NCBI GenBank assembly: GCA_937899895.1
Contig: CALBQR010000060.1
Location: forward strand, 1-38,687
Length of the DNA: 38,687 nucleotides
From: an uncultured Alistipes sp.
GTDB taxonomy: Bacteria; Bacteroidota; Bacteroidia; Bacteroidales; Rikenellaceae
Reading direction: 5' to 3'
This document shows positions 22,799-32,092 of this stretch, one piece after another. The number at the start of each line of letters is the position of its first letter. Positions within the stretch are counted from its first letter, which is position 1. The notes beneath the pieces were generated by a model. It had not been told where the DNA came from, did not search any database, and saw nothing but the letters and a program-made list of their open reading frames with translations. Made by a program: the position numbers and the translations under genes.

Positions 22799-24016
22799 TT
22801 ATGCGTTAGCCTTTTTGCGGCTTGCCTTCTTGGCTGCGGTAGCCTTATCCAACTCGTTGATGAAGTCCGAAAGAACGTTCATATAGTTGATAAATGCCTC
22901 GTAAGCCGAGTCGTAGGGGTTGAAGTAGCTATGTACGTCGCCATCCGAGAACCACTTGGTTGCCATATAGTAGAAGTGGTCCGAAGTCTGCAAGAAGTTC
23001 CAAACAGCCTCATAGTCAGCGGTCTTCAATGCACGAACCTTATCCTTCTGTGCATAGAGCTTTGCGAAGGCCTCGTTCTGCAACTCGTTACCGAGCCAAG
23101 CCGTAACGTCGCGCTCCTCATCAGCCCACGACATTGCGTGCGGGCAGTAGAGAACTGCAACGGGCTGGTACTTCGCAGCGGTCTCGCTTACGGTACCGAA
23201 CTCCAACTCACCACTTGCCAACGCTGCTGCGGGCAGTGCACGCATAAAGTCGAAGATACCTGTCTCGGCCCACTGGTGCTCGCCGAAGGTCTCGTAGTCC
23301 ATAAAGAGGTTCAGCACCTCACCATTCTCGCCCTTCAACCAATCAACATACTTGTCGGTAGTCAGAGGATACTCACTCCAACCCTGGTTCGAGAAACGGA
23401 ATGCGATATCGTCGCTGAGCTTATAGTTACGCAGCAAGAGGCGCAACTTCTGATCGATAGCGTTTGCATATACGTAGTCGGGGCTCTTCCAACCCATCAC
23501 GTGGCGCGCACCCTCGGCCAACATCGTCTTGAAGCCCATCTCGGCTACCATCTGACCGATCTCGTCCGAATAGATCAACTCGGTGTTACGGAAAGCGGTC
23601 GGCTTCTGGCCAAACTCCTTCTTGATCAGTGCGGTGTGAGCCTTAACCTCGCGAACGAACTCATCCTTATCGGCCAACGAAGCCAGCGAGTGCGAGTAGG
23701 TCTCGGCCAGGAACTCAACGCAACCCGTTTTAGCCAACTCCTTGAACGACTCCAAAACTTCGGGAGCGTACTCACGGAACTGGTCGATAGCCGTACCGGT
23801 GATCGAGAACGATACCTTGAATGCGCCCTTATGCTCCTTAATCAGATTGAGCAGGAGCGAGTTCATAGGCAGATAGCACAAACGAGCCACCTTCTGCATA
23901 ATCGACTGGTTGGTCAGATCATCCAGATAGTTATGGTCTTTGCCCATATTAAAGAAGCGGTACTTGCGCAGACGAAGCGGCTGATGTACCTGAAAATAAA
24001 GACAGATTGTTTTCAT
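22799..24016 (-). CDS. GH57 family glycoside hydrolase (alpha-amylase-like)
   Basis: This 405-residue protein opens with YFQVHQPLRL, the HQP signature of GH57. Region GVEF-like CVEFLAETYSHSL, the presumed nucleophile Glu in FRNTELIYSDEIG, and the presumed acid Asp in FMDYETFGEHQW follow in family order. GH57 enzymes hydrolyse or rearrange alpha-1,4-glucans in the cytoplasm; no signal peptide is present. It is the last gene of an operon with a GT4 transferase and a debranching enzyme. The last 15 residues are Lys/Ala-rich (AAKKASRKKANA), outside the catalytic domain, echoing the longer tail of the debranching enzyme. Confidence 0.88.
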   Translation of the reverse strand: MKTICLYFQVHQPLRLRKYRFFNMGKDHNYLDDLTNQSIMQKVARLCYLPMNSLLLNLIKEHKGAFKVSFSITGTAIDQFREYAPEVLESFKELAKTGCVEFLAETYSHSLASLADKDEFVREVKAHTALIKKEFGQKPTAFRNTELIYSDEIGQMVAEMGFKTMLAEGARHVMGWKSPDYVYANAIDQKLRLLLRNYKLSDDIAFRFSNQGWSEYPLTTDKYVDWLKGENGEVLNLFMDYETFGEHQWAETGIFDFMRALPAAALASGELEFGTVSETAAKYQPVAVLYCPHAMSWADEERDVTAWLGNELQNEAFAKLYAQKDKVRALKTADYEAVWNFLQTSDHFYYMATKWFSDGDVHSYFNPYDSAYEAFINYMNVLSDFINELDKATAAKKASRKKANA

Positions 24017-24039
24017 TGTATGTTGTTTTTTTATTTTTG

Positions 24040-25335
24040 TTACATTACCGATTCATATACCGCCTTGACTTTGGCTGCGGCCTTATCCCATTTCAGACCC
24101 TCAACCTCTTCAAGACCCTTCTGCATAAACATCTTCGACAGAGCGGGATAGCATACCAGCGCGTGGATAGCGTCTGCCATCGCATCAACGTCCCAATAAT
24201 CGACCTTGATAGCGTAATCCAGCACCTCGGCAACACCCGACTGCTTCGAGATGATTACCGGCACGTTCGACTTCATAGCCTCCAAGGGCGAAATACCGAA
24301 CGGCTCCGAAACCGAAGGCATTACATATACATCACTCAACGTAAACATCTTATGCACATCTGCGCCACGCAAGAAGCCCGTAAAGTGGAAGCGGTCCGAG
24401 ATACCCAGACGAGCCACACGACGGATCACGTGGTTCATCATATCGCCGCTACCTGCCATTACGAAACGCACGTTAGGCACACGTTTCAACACCTTTGCAG
24501 CCGCCTCGACAAAGTAGTCGGGACCCTTCTGGAAGGTGATACGGCCGAGGAATGTAACGATCTTCTCATCAACATAACGCTCTGCCTCATTAGCCTGGCC
24601 CTCGGCGAAACGCACTGCATTGTGTACAGCCACAACGCGATCAGCCGGAATACCATACTTCTCGATACAGATGTTACGCGTGAGGTTACTTACCGCGATC
24701 ACACGGTCAGCTCCCATCATACCCGTACGCTCGATCTCATAGACACGCGTATCGATATTATCGTCCGACGAGCGGTCGAACGACGTTGCGTGCATATGCA
24801 CAACTAATGGCTTACCCGAAACACGCTTTGCGGCGATACCTGCATAGTAGGTCATCCAGTCGTGAGCGTGGATCACGTCGAACTGACCTTCGAGATCCTT
24901 TGCCACCTGTGCTGCAACCATCGTATAGCGGGCGATCTCCTCGAACAGATTTGCGCCATACTTACCCGAGAAGGTGTATCGCTGCTTCCATACGTCGCCG
25001 TGCTGCCACGTGCGGCGGCCCGTCTTGACATACTCGTCGTGATACGATGCGAACTCCTCCGGAGTGATGTATGGCACCATATTCGAGTCGATATGAACAA
25101 ACGAGATCTTGCTCCACAGATCCTCGGCACCCTCCGTCGGACCGAACTCGGTCTCGACATCGCTCGCATTGACCACCTTGACGAAACGCTGATCCTCATC
25201 GCCCGATGCCTTCGGCATTACGAAGATAACCTCAACGTCGTTCTTGGCCAAACCGCGAGTCATACCGTAGCAGGCTGTACCCAGACCACCGGCGATATGG
25301 GGAGGGAATTCCCAACCGAACATTAATACTCTCAT
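24040..25335 (-). CDS. GT4-type glycosyltransferase (glycogen synthase-like)
   Basis: A 431-residue GT-B fold enzyme. The N-terminal domain starts VLMFGWEFPPHIAGGLG, with a KTGGL-like acceptor loop (HIAGGLGTACYG), then VIHAHDWMTYYAG and NAVRF. The C-terminal nucleotide-sugar domain shows FLGRITFQKGPDYFVEAA and the EX7E motif in VSEPFGISPLEAMKS. It transfers glucose (or another sugar) from a nucleotide donor. The operon position, 16 bases after the debranching enzyme and 23 before GH57, argues for an alpha-glucan role; donor identity cannot be read. Confidence 0.85.
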   Translation of the reverse strand: MRVLMFGWEFPPHIAGGLGTACYGMTRGLAKNDVEVIFVMPKASGDEDQRFVKVVNASDVETEFGPTEGAEDLWSKISFVHIDSNMVPYITPEEFASYHDEYVKTGRRTWQHGDVWKQRYTFSGKYGANLFEEIARYTMVAAQVAKDLEGQFDVIHAHDWMTYYAGIAAKRVSGKPLVVHMHATSFDRSSDDNIDTRVYEIERTGMMGADRVIAVSNLTRNICIEKYGIPADRVVAVHNAVRFAEGQANEAERYVDEKIVTFLGRITFQKGPDYFVEAAAKVLKRVPNVRFVMAGSGDMMNHVIRRVARLGISDRFHFTGFLRGADVHKMFTLSDVYVMPSVSEPFGISPLEAMKSNVPVIISKQSGVAEVLDYAIKVDYWDVDAMADAIHALVCYPALSKMFMQKGLEEVEGLKWDKAAAKVKAVYESVM

Positions 25336-25351
25336 TGTTATTCCTCCTTAT

Positions 25352-27463
25352 TTATTTTTTCGTTACTTTCTTGGTAGTCTTCTTTGCAGCGGGCTTCTCC
25401 ACCTTGACCTCCTTCTCGGCCTTCGGAGCGCACTTCTTCGCGCCGCACTTCTTTGCGGGCTTCTCTGCAACCTCTGCCTTCTCGACCTTTGCCTCGGCCT
25501 TTACAGCCTTCTTCACGGTCTTCTTGGCGGGCTTGCGGTAGCTCTCGATCATCTCGTTGATGCGCAGAACTGCTGCAACACTCCAAGCCTGCGAAACGGC
25601 ACCGCGAGGTGCGTGCGGGGGATCACCGTCGTAGATCTCGTTAATCGAGCCGATACCCGACATCGTCAGATCCTCCTCGAAATCCGAGAGCATATCCTCG
25701 GCTGCCTGCAAGAACTTCTCGCCCTTCAAGTCGAAACCGGCCTTCACGTAGTGCTCCATCAACCATACCCAAACCGTACCCTGGTGGTATGCAAGATCAC
25801 GAGTGCGCTGATCGCCCTCGATACGGCCCTGATAGAGCGGATTGCGAGGCGACAGCGTACGCAGGCCCTTCGGGGTTGCCAAATGCTGACGAACTACGCG
25901 ATAAACATTAACGCACTGCTCCGAGTTGAGCATCTTATAATCCATCGAGCAAGCGATGATCTGGTTCGGGCGGATGAAGGTATTAACCTTGCCCTCTACG
26001 GTTACGTAGTCAGCCAGATAGCCCTCGCGATCCAACCAGAACTTCTCAACGAACGACTTCTTAATCAGTTCGGGCAGCTCCTTCCAAGCGGCAACGAACT
26101 CCTTGTCCTTATATTTGCGAGCCAGATCCAAGGTGTAGCAAACTGCGTTATACCACAGAGCATTCACCTCAACCTGATAGCCCTCACGGCCCGTTACGGG
26201 TTTGCCATCAACTACGGCGTCCATCCAAGTCATTGCCAATGTGGGGTGGCCGGCACGAACCAGACCGTTAGCATCAACTGCAACCCACTCGCCAATACCG
26301 CGACGGAAGGCCTCCAAGACCTCCTTCATCTTCTCGCCATAGCTCTCCCAAACCTCCTTCGCACCTACGTGCTTCTCCAACTGCTGCAAGGTCCAGAAGA
26401 ACCACAGAGCTGCATCAACCGAGTTATACGACTCGCCGAGGTTGGGGAACAGGCCATTCTTGATATCGCGCACCTGGGTATCCAGCACATCGCGGCAACT
26501 CTTCACGTCGCCCTGCGAAAGGGTCAGACCCGGCAGTGCGATGAAGGTATCGCGGCCCCAATGACCGAACCAGGGATAACCTGCGATAACGTCGGTACGC
26601 TCACCGCGACGAACGATGAACTGACGTGCCGAGTGGCGCAGGCAGCTCAAGAAATCGACCTTATTGGTACGACGAGCCAGCTCATCCTCGAACAGCTTGT
26701 CGATCTCCTTTGCCGAAGGCATCTCTTCGAGCGAGCACGAGAAGATCACGCTCTCGCCCTTTGCAATCTCACCCTCGAAGTATCCCGTAGTCATCAGGTC
26801 CTCGTGTGCAGGATAGCCGCGACGAGCCTCCTCGGCGTACTCAAAGTTGTAGTACCAATCGGGAGCCGCTACGAACTCCATCGCCTTCTTATCGGTCTGC
26901 ATATAGAGCCAGGGGAACTCCGAGTACATACGGGTCTTAACACCGTTCTTCACGGGGTACGAGTGGCCGTTAGCATACATATTAGCCTGACCTACGGTGT
27001 GGTTCTCGCGGAAAGCGAGGAAGGGGCGCAGACGCAGAACGGTGCGCGAGTGAGCATCAACAAGGGTGTAGCGGATCAGCAACTGCGTACGCGAGTGAAT
27101 CCACAACATCTCCTTGCGCAGAATCACGCCACCCACACGATAGGTAATCGTGGGAGTCGGGGTGTACTGGAAGTCGATGATGTACTTGTGGCCTCTGGGC
27201 TCATAGATGCCCGGAAAGCGGTGCAGCGCGAGGTTGAAAGCCTGGTCGTGCTGAATTACGGTTTCGTCGAGCGACGAGAGCAGCACGAAACGGCGATCCG
27301 TTTCGTCGATAGGAGTAACCACCAGACCGTGATACTTACGCGTATTGCAGCACACGATGGTAGTACTCATATAACCACCCTTACGATCGGTCGAGAGCAT
27401 CTCACGTTGCAGCGAGTACTCCAAGTTACCGAGTTGGTCTTTGTCAAAATTAAGTACTGACAT
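25352..27463 (-). CDS. Glycogen debranching enzyme (amylo-alpha-1,6-glucosidase), Lys-rich tail
   Basis: A 703-residue GDE_C/GH133-type protein: N-terminal beta domain (REMLSTDRKGGYMSTT, NTRKYHGLVV) and a (alpha/alpha)6 catalytic barrel (GYPWFGHWGRDTFIALPGL, SYNSVDAALWFFW, EVNALWYNAV, YHQGTVWVWL). It removes alpha-1,6 branch glucose from glycogen. I chose ATG 27463 since a promoter lies at 27499-27528 and the upstream ATG adds 16 unlike residues. The final 60 residues (about 644-703) are a Lys/Ala/Glu tail with 23 Lys and two Cys (KKCGAKKCAPK), histone-H1-like and absent from the usual family. It leads the GT4-GH57 operon. Confidence 0.88.
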   Translation of the reverse strand: MSVLNFDKDQLGNLEYSLQREMLSTDRKGGYMSTTIVCCNTRKYHGLVVTPIDETDRRFVLLSSLDETVIQHDQAFNLALHRFPGIYEPRGHKYIIDFQYTPTPTITYRVGGVILRKEMLWIHSRTQLLIRYTLVDAHSRTVLRLRPFLAFRENHTVGQANMYANGHSYPVKNGVKTRMYSEFPWLYMQTDKKAMEFVAAPDWYYNFEYAEEARRGYPAHEDLMTTGYFEGEIAKGESVIFSCSLEEMPSAKEIDKLFEDELARRTNKVDFLSCLRHSARQFIVRRGERTDVIAGYPWFGHWGRDTFIALPGLTLSQGDVKSCRDVLDTQVRDIKNGLFPNLGESYNSVDAALWFFWTLQQLEKHVGAKEVWESYGEKMKEVLEAFRRGIGEWVAVDANGLVRAGHPTLAMTWMDAVVDGKPVTGREGYQVEVNALWYNAVCYTLDLARKYKDKEFVAAWKELPELIKKSFVEKFWLDREGYLADYVTVEGKVNTFIRPNQIIACSMDYKMLNSEQCVNVYRVVRQHLATPKGLRTLSPRNPLYQGRIEGDQRTRDLAYHQGTVWVWLMEHYVKAGFDLKGEKFLQAAEDMLSDFEEDLTMSGIGSINEIYDGDPPHAPRGAVSQAWSVAAVLRINEMIESYRKPAKKTVKKAVKAEAKVEKAEVAEKPAKKCGAKKCAPKAEKEVKVEKPAAKKTTKKVTKK

Positions 27464-27498
27464 ATTATATTTGTTTAGATTTGTACACAAAAGTGCTA

Positions 27499-27528
27499 TA
27501 AAGATAGACATTTTTTCGCTAAATGCAA
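27499..27528 (-). promoter_or_regulatory. Promoter of the debranching-enzyme operon
   Basis: Minus-strand TTG (27528-27526), 19-base spacer, TATCTTTA (27506-27499, one mismatch). The expected start is near 27493, so the leader is about 30 bases. Confidence 0.65.
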
Positions 27529-27658
27529 TAAAACCAGCAGGTTTTTTTATTGCTTCAACGATTTTTCACTCCTCTCCGAGCTTTTTTGAGAGTTTAGAAA
27601 TTCTCGTTTCTCTCATCCAAAAAATCGGGTCGGGTCAATTAAAGAATATACAAAATGA

Positions 27659-27688
27659 GTCGGGAGATCGCCCTTGCGACCTCCCGAC
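27659..27688 (-). terminator. Hairpin after the synthase-phosphorylase fusion gene
   Basis: GTCGGGAG (27659-27666) pairs with CTCCCGAC (27681-27688), with an inner TCGC/GCGA pair and one mismatch. The U-run is short, so this may be weak. Confidence 0.6.
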
Positions 27689-27704
27689 CCCATTTTCAAT
27701 GCTG

Positions 27705-30700
27705 TTATGCCCACTTAACCAGAGCGAAGTCCATACGGTGGGGCAACTTGTCGTTCTTGGGGAACACACGCAATGCCACGTCGTACGAGCCCGTACGCTC
27801 AGGAGTGATATCAAGGGTATAAACTACGCGGTTGCCCTCGGCCTTCTCGACTTTCAACTCGTGAGTTGCGACAACCTTTACGCCCTGACCCTGCTCGATC
27901 TGCTTGGCCATTACCAGCTCAACGCCGATATCCTCCGAACGCAAACCTGCAACATCAACCGTAACCTCGTAGCGATACGAATTACCTACGAAGATAGCCT
28001 CCTTGTCGATATTGATCTGCTTAACATCGAGAACATTCACCTGATCCCAAACAGCCGAAACCTTACGCTTCCAAGCGGCAATCTCGCGAGCCATCGTGTA
28101 ATCGCCCGCCTTGATCAGCTGATGACGATCACGCAGCTTGTTGTAGAAACGCTCCTCGTAGTCGATCAACATACGGTTGGTCGTGAAGTTCGACGCGATG
28201 TCGGCGATACAGCTCTTAACCGAATGAACCCACTCGTAAGGGATATTGTCGGTACCGCGATTATAGTACTTCGGAACGATCTCCTCCTCGATGGTAGTGT
28301 AGATCATCTCTGCATCCAACTCATCCTGGAATCGCTGATCAGCGTAGGTACGCTCCATAGGCAGTGCCCAACCGGCACCCTCCTTGTAGCCCTCAACCCA
28401 CCAGCCGTCGAGAACCGAGAACTGCATTACGCCGTTCATTACGCACTTCTCACCGCTGGTACCCGATGCCTCCAAAGGACGGGTAGGAGTATTCAGCCAC
28501 ACATCGACACCCTGAACCATCTTGCGAGCCAACTCCATATCGTAGTTCTGCAAGAAGAGGATCTTACCCACGAACTGGGGCATAGTCGATACCTCTACGA
28601 TGCGCTTGATCAGATCCTGACCGGGCTTATCGTTCGGGTGAGCCTTACCTGCGAATACGAACTGTACGGGACGCTCCTTGTTATTAACGATAGCGGCCAG
28701 ACGATCCAGATTGGTGAACAACAGGTATGCTCGCTTATAAGTTGCAAAGCGGCGTGCGAAACCGATCGTCAGCACATCGGGCTTCAAACCCTCAACGATG
28801 CGAACCATCTGACGGGGCGAATCCAAACGTACCTGCTTGGGATCGCTCACGCGCTTGCGGATGTGGTCGATCAAACGACGCTTCAAGAACATACGCTCCT
28901 CCCACAACTCCTTGTCGTCGATCTGATGAACCTTCTGCCAAGCGGGGATATCGTACGAATGGCCAGAGAAACCATCGTTGAAGTAGCGCGAGTAGAGACG
29001 GCGCAGGTTCGATGCGGTCCAGGTCGGGAAGTGAACACCATTGGTTACGTAGCTGATATGCAGCTCGTCCTTGAAGTAGCCCGGCCACATATTGCCCAGG
29101 ATATCCTTGCTCACCTCGCCGTGCAACCACGACACACCATTAACCTCCTGCGAGAGGTTGCAAGCCAGAACGCTCATCGAGAACTTCTCGTTGGGATCGT
29201 TCGGATTGGTCTTACCGAGGTTGATGAACTGCTCCCAAGTGATACCCAATACCTCAGGATAGTGCGACATATACTGGCGAATCATCGATTCGGGGAATGC
29301 GTCGTGGCCTGCGGGTACGGGGGTATGGGTTGTAAAGAGCGACGATGCACGAACAACCTCCATAGCCTCGCTGAACGAGAGCTTCTTGCGACCTACCATA
29401 TTGCGGATACGCTCGATACCGATAAATGCAGCGTGGCCCTCGTTGCAGTGATAAACCTCCTGCTTGATGCCCATCTGGCGCAATGCGCGGATACCGCCGA
29501 TACCGAGCAGGATCTCCTGCTTCAAGCGGTTCTCCCAATCACCACCATAGAGGTAGTGGGTGATCGAACGATCCTCATCGAGGTTCAGGTCGTGGTCGGT
29601 ATCGAGCAGGTAGAGGTCGGTACGACCTACCTCGCACTTCCAAACACGTGCGGTCAGCATACGGCCCGGCAGGGCGATCTGAACGCTTACCCAGTTACCC
29701 TCCTCATCACGGACTGCCGAGATAGGCAGCTTGAAGAAGTTCTGTGCCTCGTAAGTAGCCTCCTGCGCACCCTGCGACGACAGACGCTGGGTAAAGTAAC
29801 CGTAGCGGTACAACAGACCAACGGCAACCATCGGAACATTCTTATCGCTGGCCTCCTTCAAGTAGTCGCCGGCCAAAATACCCAGACCACCCGAATAGAT
29901 CTTCAACGACGAGTGCAGACCGTACTCCATCGAGAAGTAAGCGATCTTTGCCGACTTGGGATCGGGCTTCTCGTTCATATACTCCTGGAACTGTGTATAT
30001 ACAGCATCCATCTTCGAGAGGAATACCTGATCCTGCTCCAACTCCTTGTAGCGAGCGTAGCTTACCTTATCAAGCAACGAGATGGGGTTCTTATCGCACT
30101 CAACCCACAGCTGATAGTCGATCTGCTCGAACAACTCACGTGCGCCCAGAGTCCACGACCACCACAAGTTGCGCGACAAGATTTCCAGCGGACGCAGACG
30201 CTCCGGCAGGGTCTTCTCGATCATCAGACGAGTCCAAGTGGGCTTCTGGGTTACCAGCTGCTGACGAACGAAGTTGATCTGCTCGTTGTATGCACCACCA
30301 CCATCGAACATCGCCTTGTTGGTACGTGCCACCGAGTTCTCGATTGCCAATGCGTAAGCATCGTTATAGTACTTAATGAAATTCTCCCACAGAGCCATCT
30401 TTGCAACTGCTGCTGCACCCTTGCGCTCTGCATTTACGGTACGGGTGTCGGCGCCTGCCATATGAACGATAGCTGCTGCGATCTCGTCTACAACCTGCTG
30501 ATCGTTCGAGTCGGTACGCTCGATTACATTCACACCCTTAACCTTGCCTTCGAGGCCCTTAACCCACATACCGAAACCTGCCAACGAGGTGGTGATGGTC
30601 GGAACCGAGAATGCAACGCTTTCGAGCGGAGTGTAGCCCCACGGCTCGTAGTACGACGCAAATACCGTTGCGTCCATACCTACCAACAGCTCGTAGTAGT

Positions 30701-31961
30701 GCTTATTGAAGATACCGTCGTTACCATTCAGGTAGCTCGGTACGAAGATAACCTTAACCTTGGGATTCTCCGACAGCAGCACGCTGCCATTCATTGCACG
30801 TACAACGGGATCCCAATTCTGGTCAGCCAGATAGTGGGTCGTGTATTTGAATACACCACCGTCGATTGCGTTCGACTTGTCAGCCAAGTGAGCCTGCAAA
30901 TCCTTGCGGGGACCGTTGTTGCCGGCAGGAACGGTGATGTAAGCCAATACATCGCGCTTCAACTCATCGTTCTCGGCAACCTTCTTCAACGACTCAACGA
31001 ACAGGTCAATACCCTTGTTCTTGAACTCGTAGCGGCCGCTTGTACCGACGATCAGCGGCTCCTTCTCGAACTTGGTGCCGAGGCAAGCCTCTGCAACCTC
31101 GATCATCTGCTTGCGAGCCTCCTTACGCTTTGCGTCGAACTCTTTGTCCTTCCAAACAAAATCATCCTCGAAACCGTTGGGCGTAACCATATCAACCTCA
31201 CGACCAAGCAGATACTGGCACTCACGAGCCGTAATATCGCTAACCGTAAGGAATGCGTCGTGGTAAGCCGCAGCGATCTTCTCCAACGAGTGCTTTGCCA
31301 CTACGTTGAATTGGCGAGCCTTCTCATCAGCGTTGAAACGCTCCAAATCGCCATAGAGAGGGAAGCCGTTACCGGCCAGGCAGCGACCCATTACGGTTGC
31401 GTGGGTAGTAAAGCACGAAGCCACATAGGGCGAGTGATTACGCAGATACAGACCACCGCTCGAAGTCATCCACTCGTGGAAATGAGCAACAACCTTATCG
31501 GTCGAGGTGCAGAAGTTATCTACGTAGCTCTCAATCACTTTGCCCGCTGCATAACCGAACAGCACAGGCTCGATATAGTCCCACTGACCGCTGATCGAAT
31601 CGACGCGGTAGGTCTCCCACAACGACTTCAAAATCTCATCCTTCTGGGGCAGCATCGACTGGAAATCAACCAGAACGGCGATGGGCGAACCCTTCACCTT
31701 CCAGCGGCCGATACGCACGCGGATACCGTCGTTATAGAGGGTCTGACGCCACAATTTCAGCAAGTTGGCATCTTCTTCAAATTCGGGATTTACGCTTTCG
31801 CGAAATACATCGGGGCCCAACAAGATGTACTTGTCGCCGAGTTTCTCGGTCATAGTCAGGGCTTTGGTTGCAATCACGGTGTGGATACCACCGACCTTAT
31901 TGCAGACCTCCCAGCTAACCTCGAACAAGTAATCAGGAGCCAAAATCTCGTTATTATTCAT
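27705..31961 (-). CDS. Glycogen synthase (GT3) fused to alpha-glucan phosphorylase (GT35)
   Basis: One 1418-residue frame. Residues 1 to about 555 are a GT3 glycogen synthase like eukaryotic GYS: FEVSWEVCNKVGGIHTVI, FTTHATVMGRCL, FLTVSDITAREC, VTPNGFE and the EX7E loop in YYEPWGYTPLESV, which implies UDP-glucose. From about 570 comes DUF3417 (LEILSRNLWWSW) and a short-type glucan phosphorylase: AYFSMEYGLHSSLKIYSGGLG, CNEGHAAF, TTHTPVPAGHD and the PLP lysine at residue 1172 in EASGTSGEKC. A beta-rich C-terminal part follows (about 1300-1418). Synthesis and phosphorolysis in one chain are opposing reactions. It is transcribed from its own promoter, directly upstream of the debranching operon. 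Confidence 0.9.
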   Translation of the reverse strand: MNNNEILAPDYLFEVSWEVCNKVGGIHTVIATKALTMTEKLGDKYILLGPDVFRESVNPEFEEDANLLKLWRQTLYNDGIRVRIGRWKVKGSPIAVLVDFQSMLPQKDEILKSLWETYRVDSISGQWDYIEPVLFGYAAGKVIESYVDNFCTSTDKVVAHFHEWMTSSGGLYLRNHSPYVASCFTTHATVMGRCLAGNGFPLYGDLERFNADEKARQFNVVAKHSLEKIAAAYHDAFLTVSDITARECQYLLGREVDMVTPNGFEDDFVWKDKEFDAKRKEARKQMIEVAEACLGTKFEKEPLIVGTSGRYEFKNKGIDLFVESLKKVAENDELKRDVLAYITVPAGNNGPRKDLQAHLADKSNAIDGGVFKYTTHYLADQNWDPVVRAMNGSVLLSENPKVKVIFVPSYLNGNDGIFNKHYYELLVGMDATVFASYYEPWGYTPLESVAFSVPTITTSLAGFGMWVKGLEGKVKGVNVIERTDSNDQQVVDEIAAAIVHMAGADTRTVNAERKGAAAVAKMALWENFIKYYNDAYALAIENSVARTNKAMFDGGGAYNEQINFVRQQLVTQKPTWTRLMIEKTLPERLRPLEILSRNLWWSWTLGARELFEQIDYQLWVECDKNPISLLDKVSYARYKELEQDQVFLSKMDAVYTQFQEYMNEKPDPKSAKIAYFSMEYGLHSSLKIYSGGLGILAGDYLKEASDKNVPMVAVGLLYRYGYFTQRLSSQGAQEATYEAQNFFKLPISAVRDEEGNWVSVQIALPGRMLTARVWKCEVGRTDLYLLDTDHDLNLDEDRSITHYLYGGDWENRLKQEILLGIGGIRALRQMGIKQEVYHCNEGHAAFIGIERIRNMVGRKKLSFSEAMEVVRASSLFTTHTPVPAGHDAFPESMIRQYMSHYPEVLGITWEQFINLGKTNPNDPNEKFSMSVLACNLSQEVNGVSWLHGEVSKDILGNMWPGYFKDELHISYVTNGVHFPTWTASNLRRLYSRYFNDGFSGHSYDIPAWQKVHQIDDKELWEERMFLKRRLIDHIRKRVSDPKQVRLDSPRQMVRIVEGLKPDVLTIGFARRFATYKRAYLLFTNLDRLAAIVNNKERPVQFVFAGKAHPNDKPGQDLIKRIVEVSTMPQFVGKILFLQNYDMELARKMVQGVDVWLNTPTRPLEASGTSGEKCVMNGVMQFSVLDGWWVEGYKEGAGWALPMERTYADQRFQDELDAEMIYTTIEEEIVPKYYNRGTDNIPYEWVHSVKSCIADIASNFTTNRMLIDYEERFYNKLRDRHQLIKAGDYTMAREIAAWKRKVSAVWDQVNVLDVKQINIDKEAIFVGNSYRYEVTVDVAGLRSEDIGVELVMAKQIEQGQGVKVVATHELKVEKAEGNRVVYTLDITPERTGSYDVALRVFPKNDKLPHRMDFALVKWA

Positions 31962-32007
31962 ACGTTATTTATGTTGTTAATTCTTCAATAAGCAACTTTT
32001 TGCCGCG

Positions 32008-32039
32008 CAAAAGTAATACATTTAATTGTGGTTTCCAAA
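32008..32039 (-). promoter_or_regulatory. Promoter of the synthase-phosphorylase fusion
   Basis: Minus-strand TTTG (32039-32036), 20-base spacer, TACTTTTG (32015-32008). Leader about 40 bases. No hairpin terminator is seen for hemW, which ends 50 bases upstream, so read-through is possible. Confidence 0.8.
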
Positions 32040-32092
32040 TAATAAAAAAATTTAATAACCAATAATTGCGCCAAAAAATCAAAACGTTAGGT

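Noticed and set aside
25613..27460. A 615-codon plus-strand frame opposite the debranching enzyme
   Set aside because: Antisense shadow with no motif; the minus strand carries the real gene.
27441..31991. A 1516-codon plus-strand open frame opposite the synthase-phosphorylase fusion
   Set aside because: It is antisense to a gene with clear GT3 and GT35 motifs, and its product is repetitive Leu/Val/His/Gln with no recognisable domain. It arises from codon bias.
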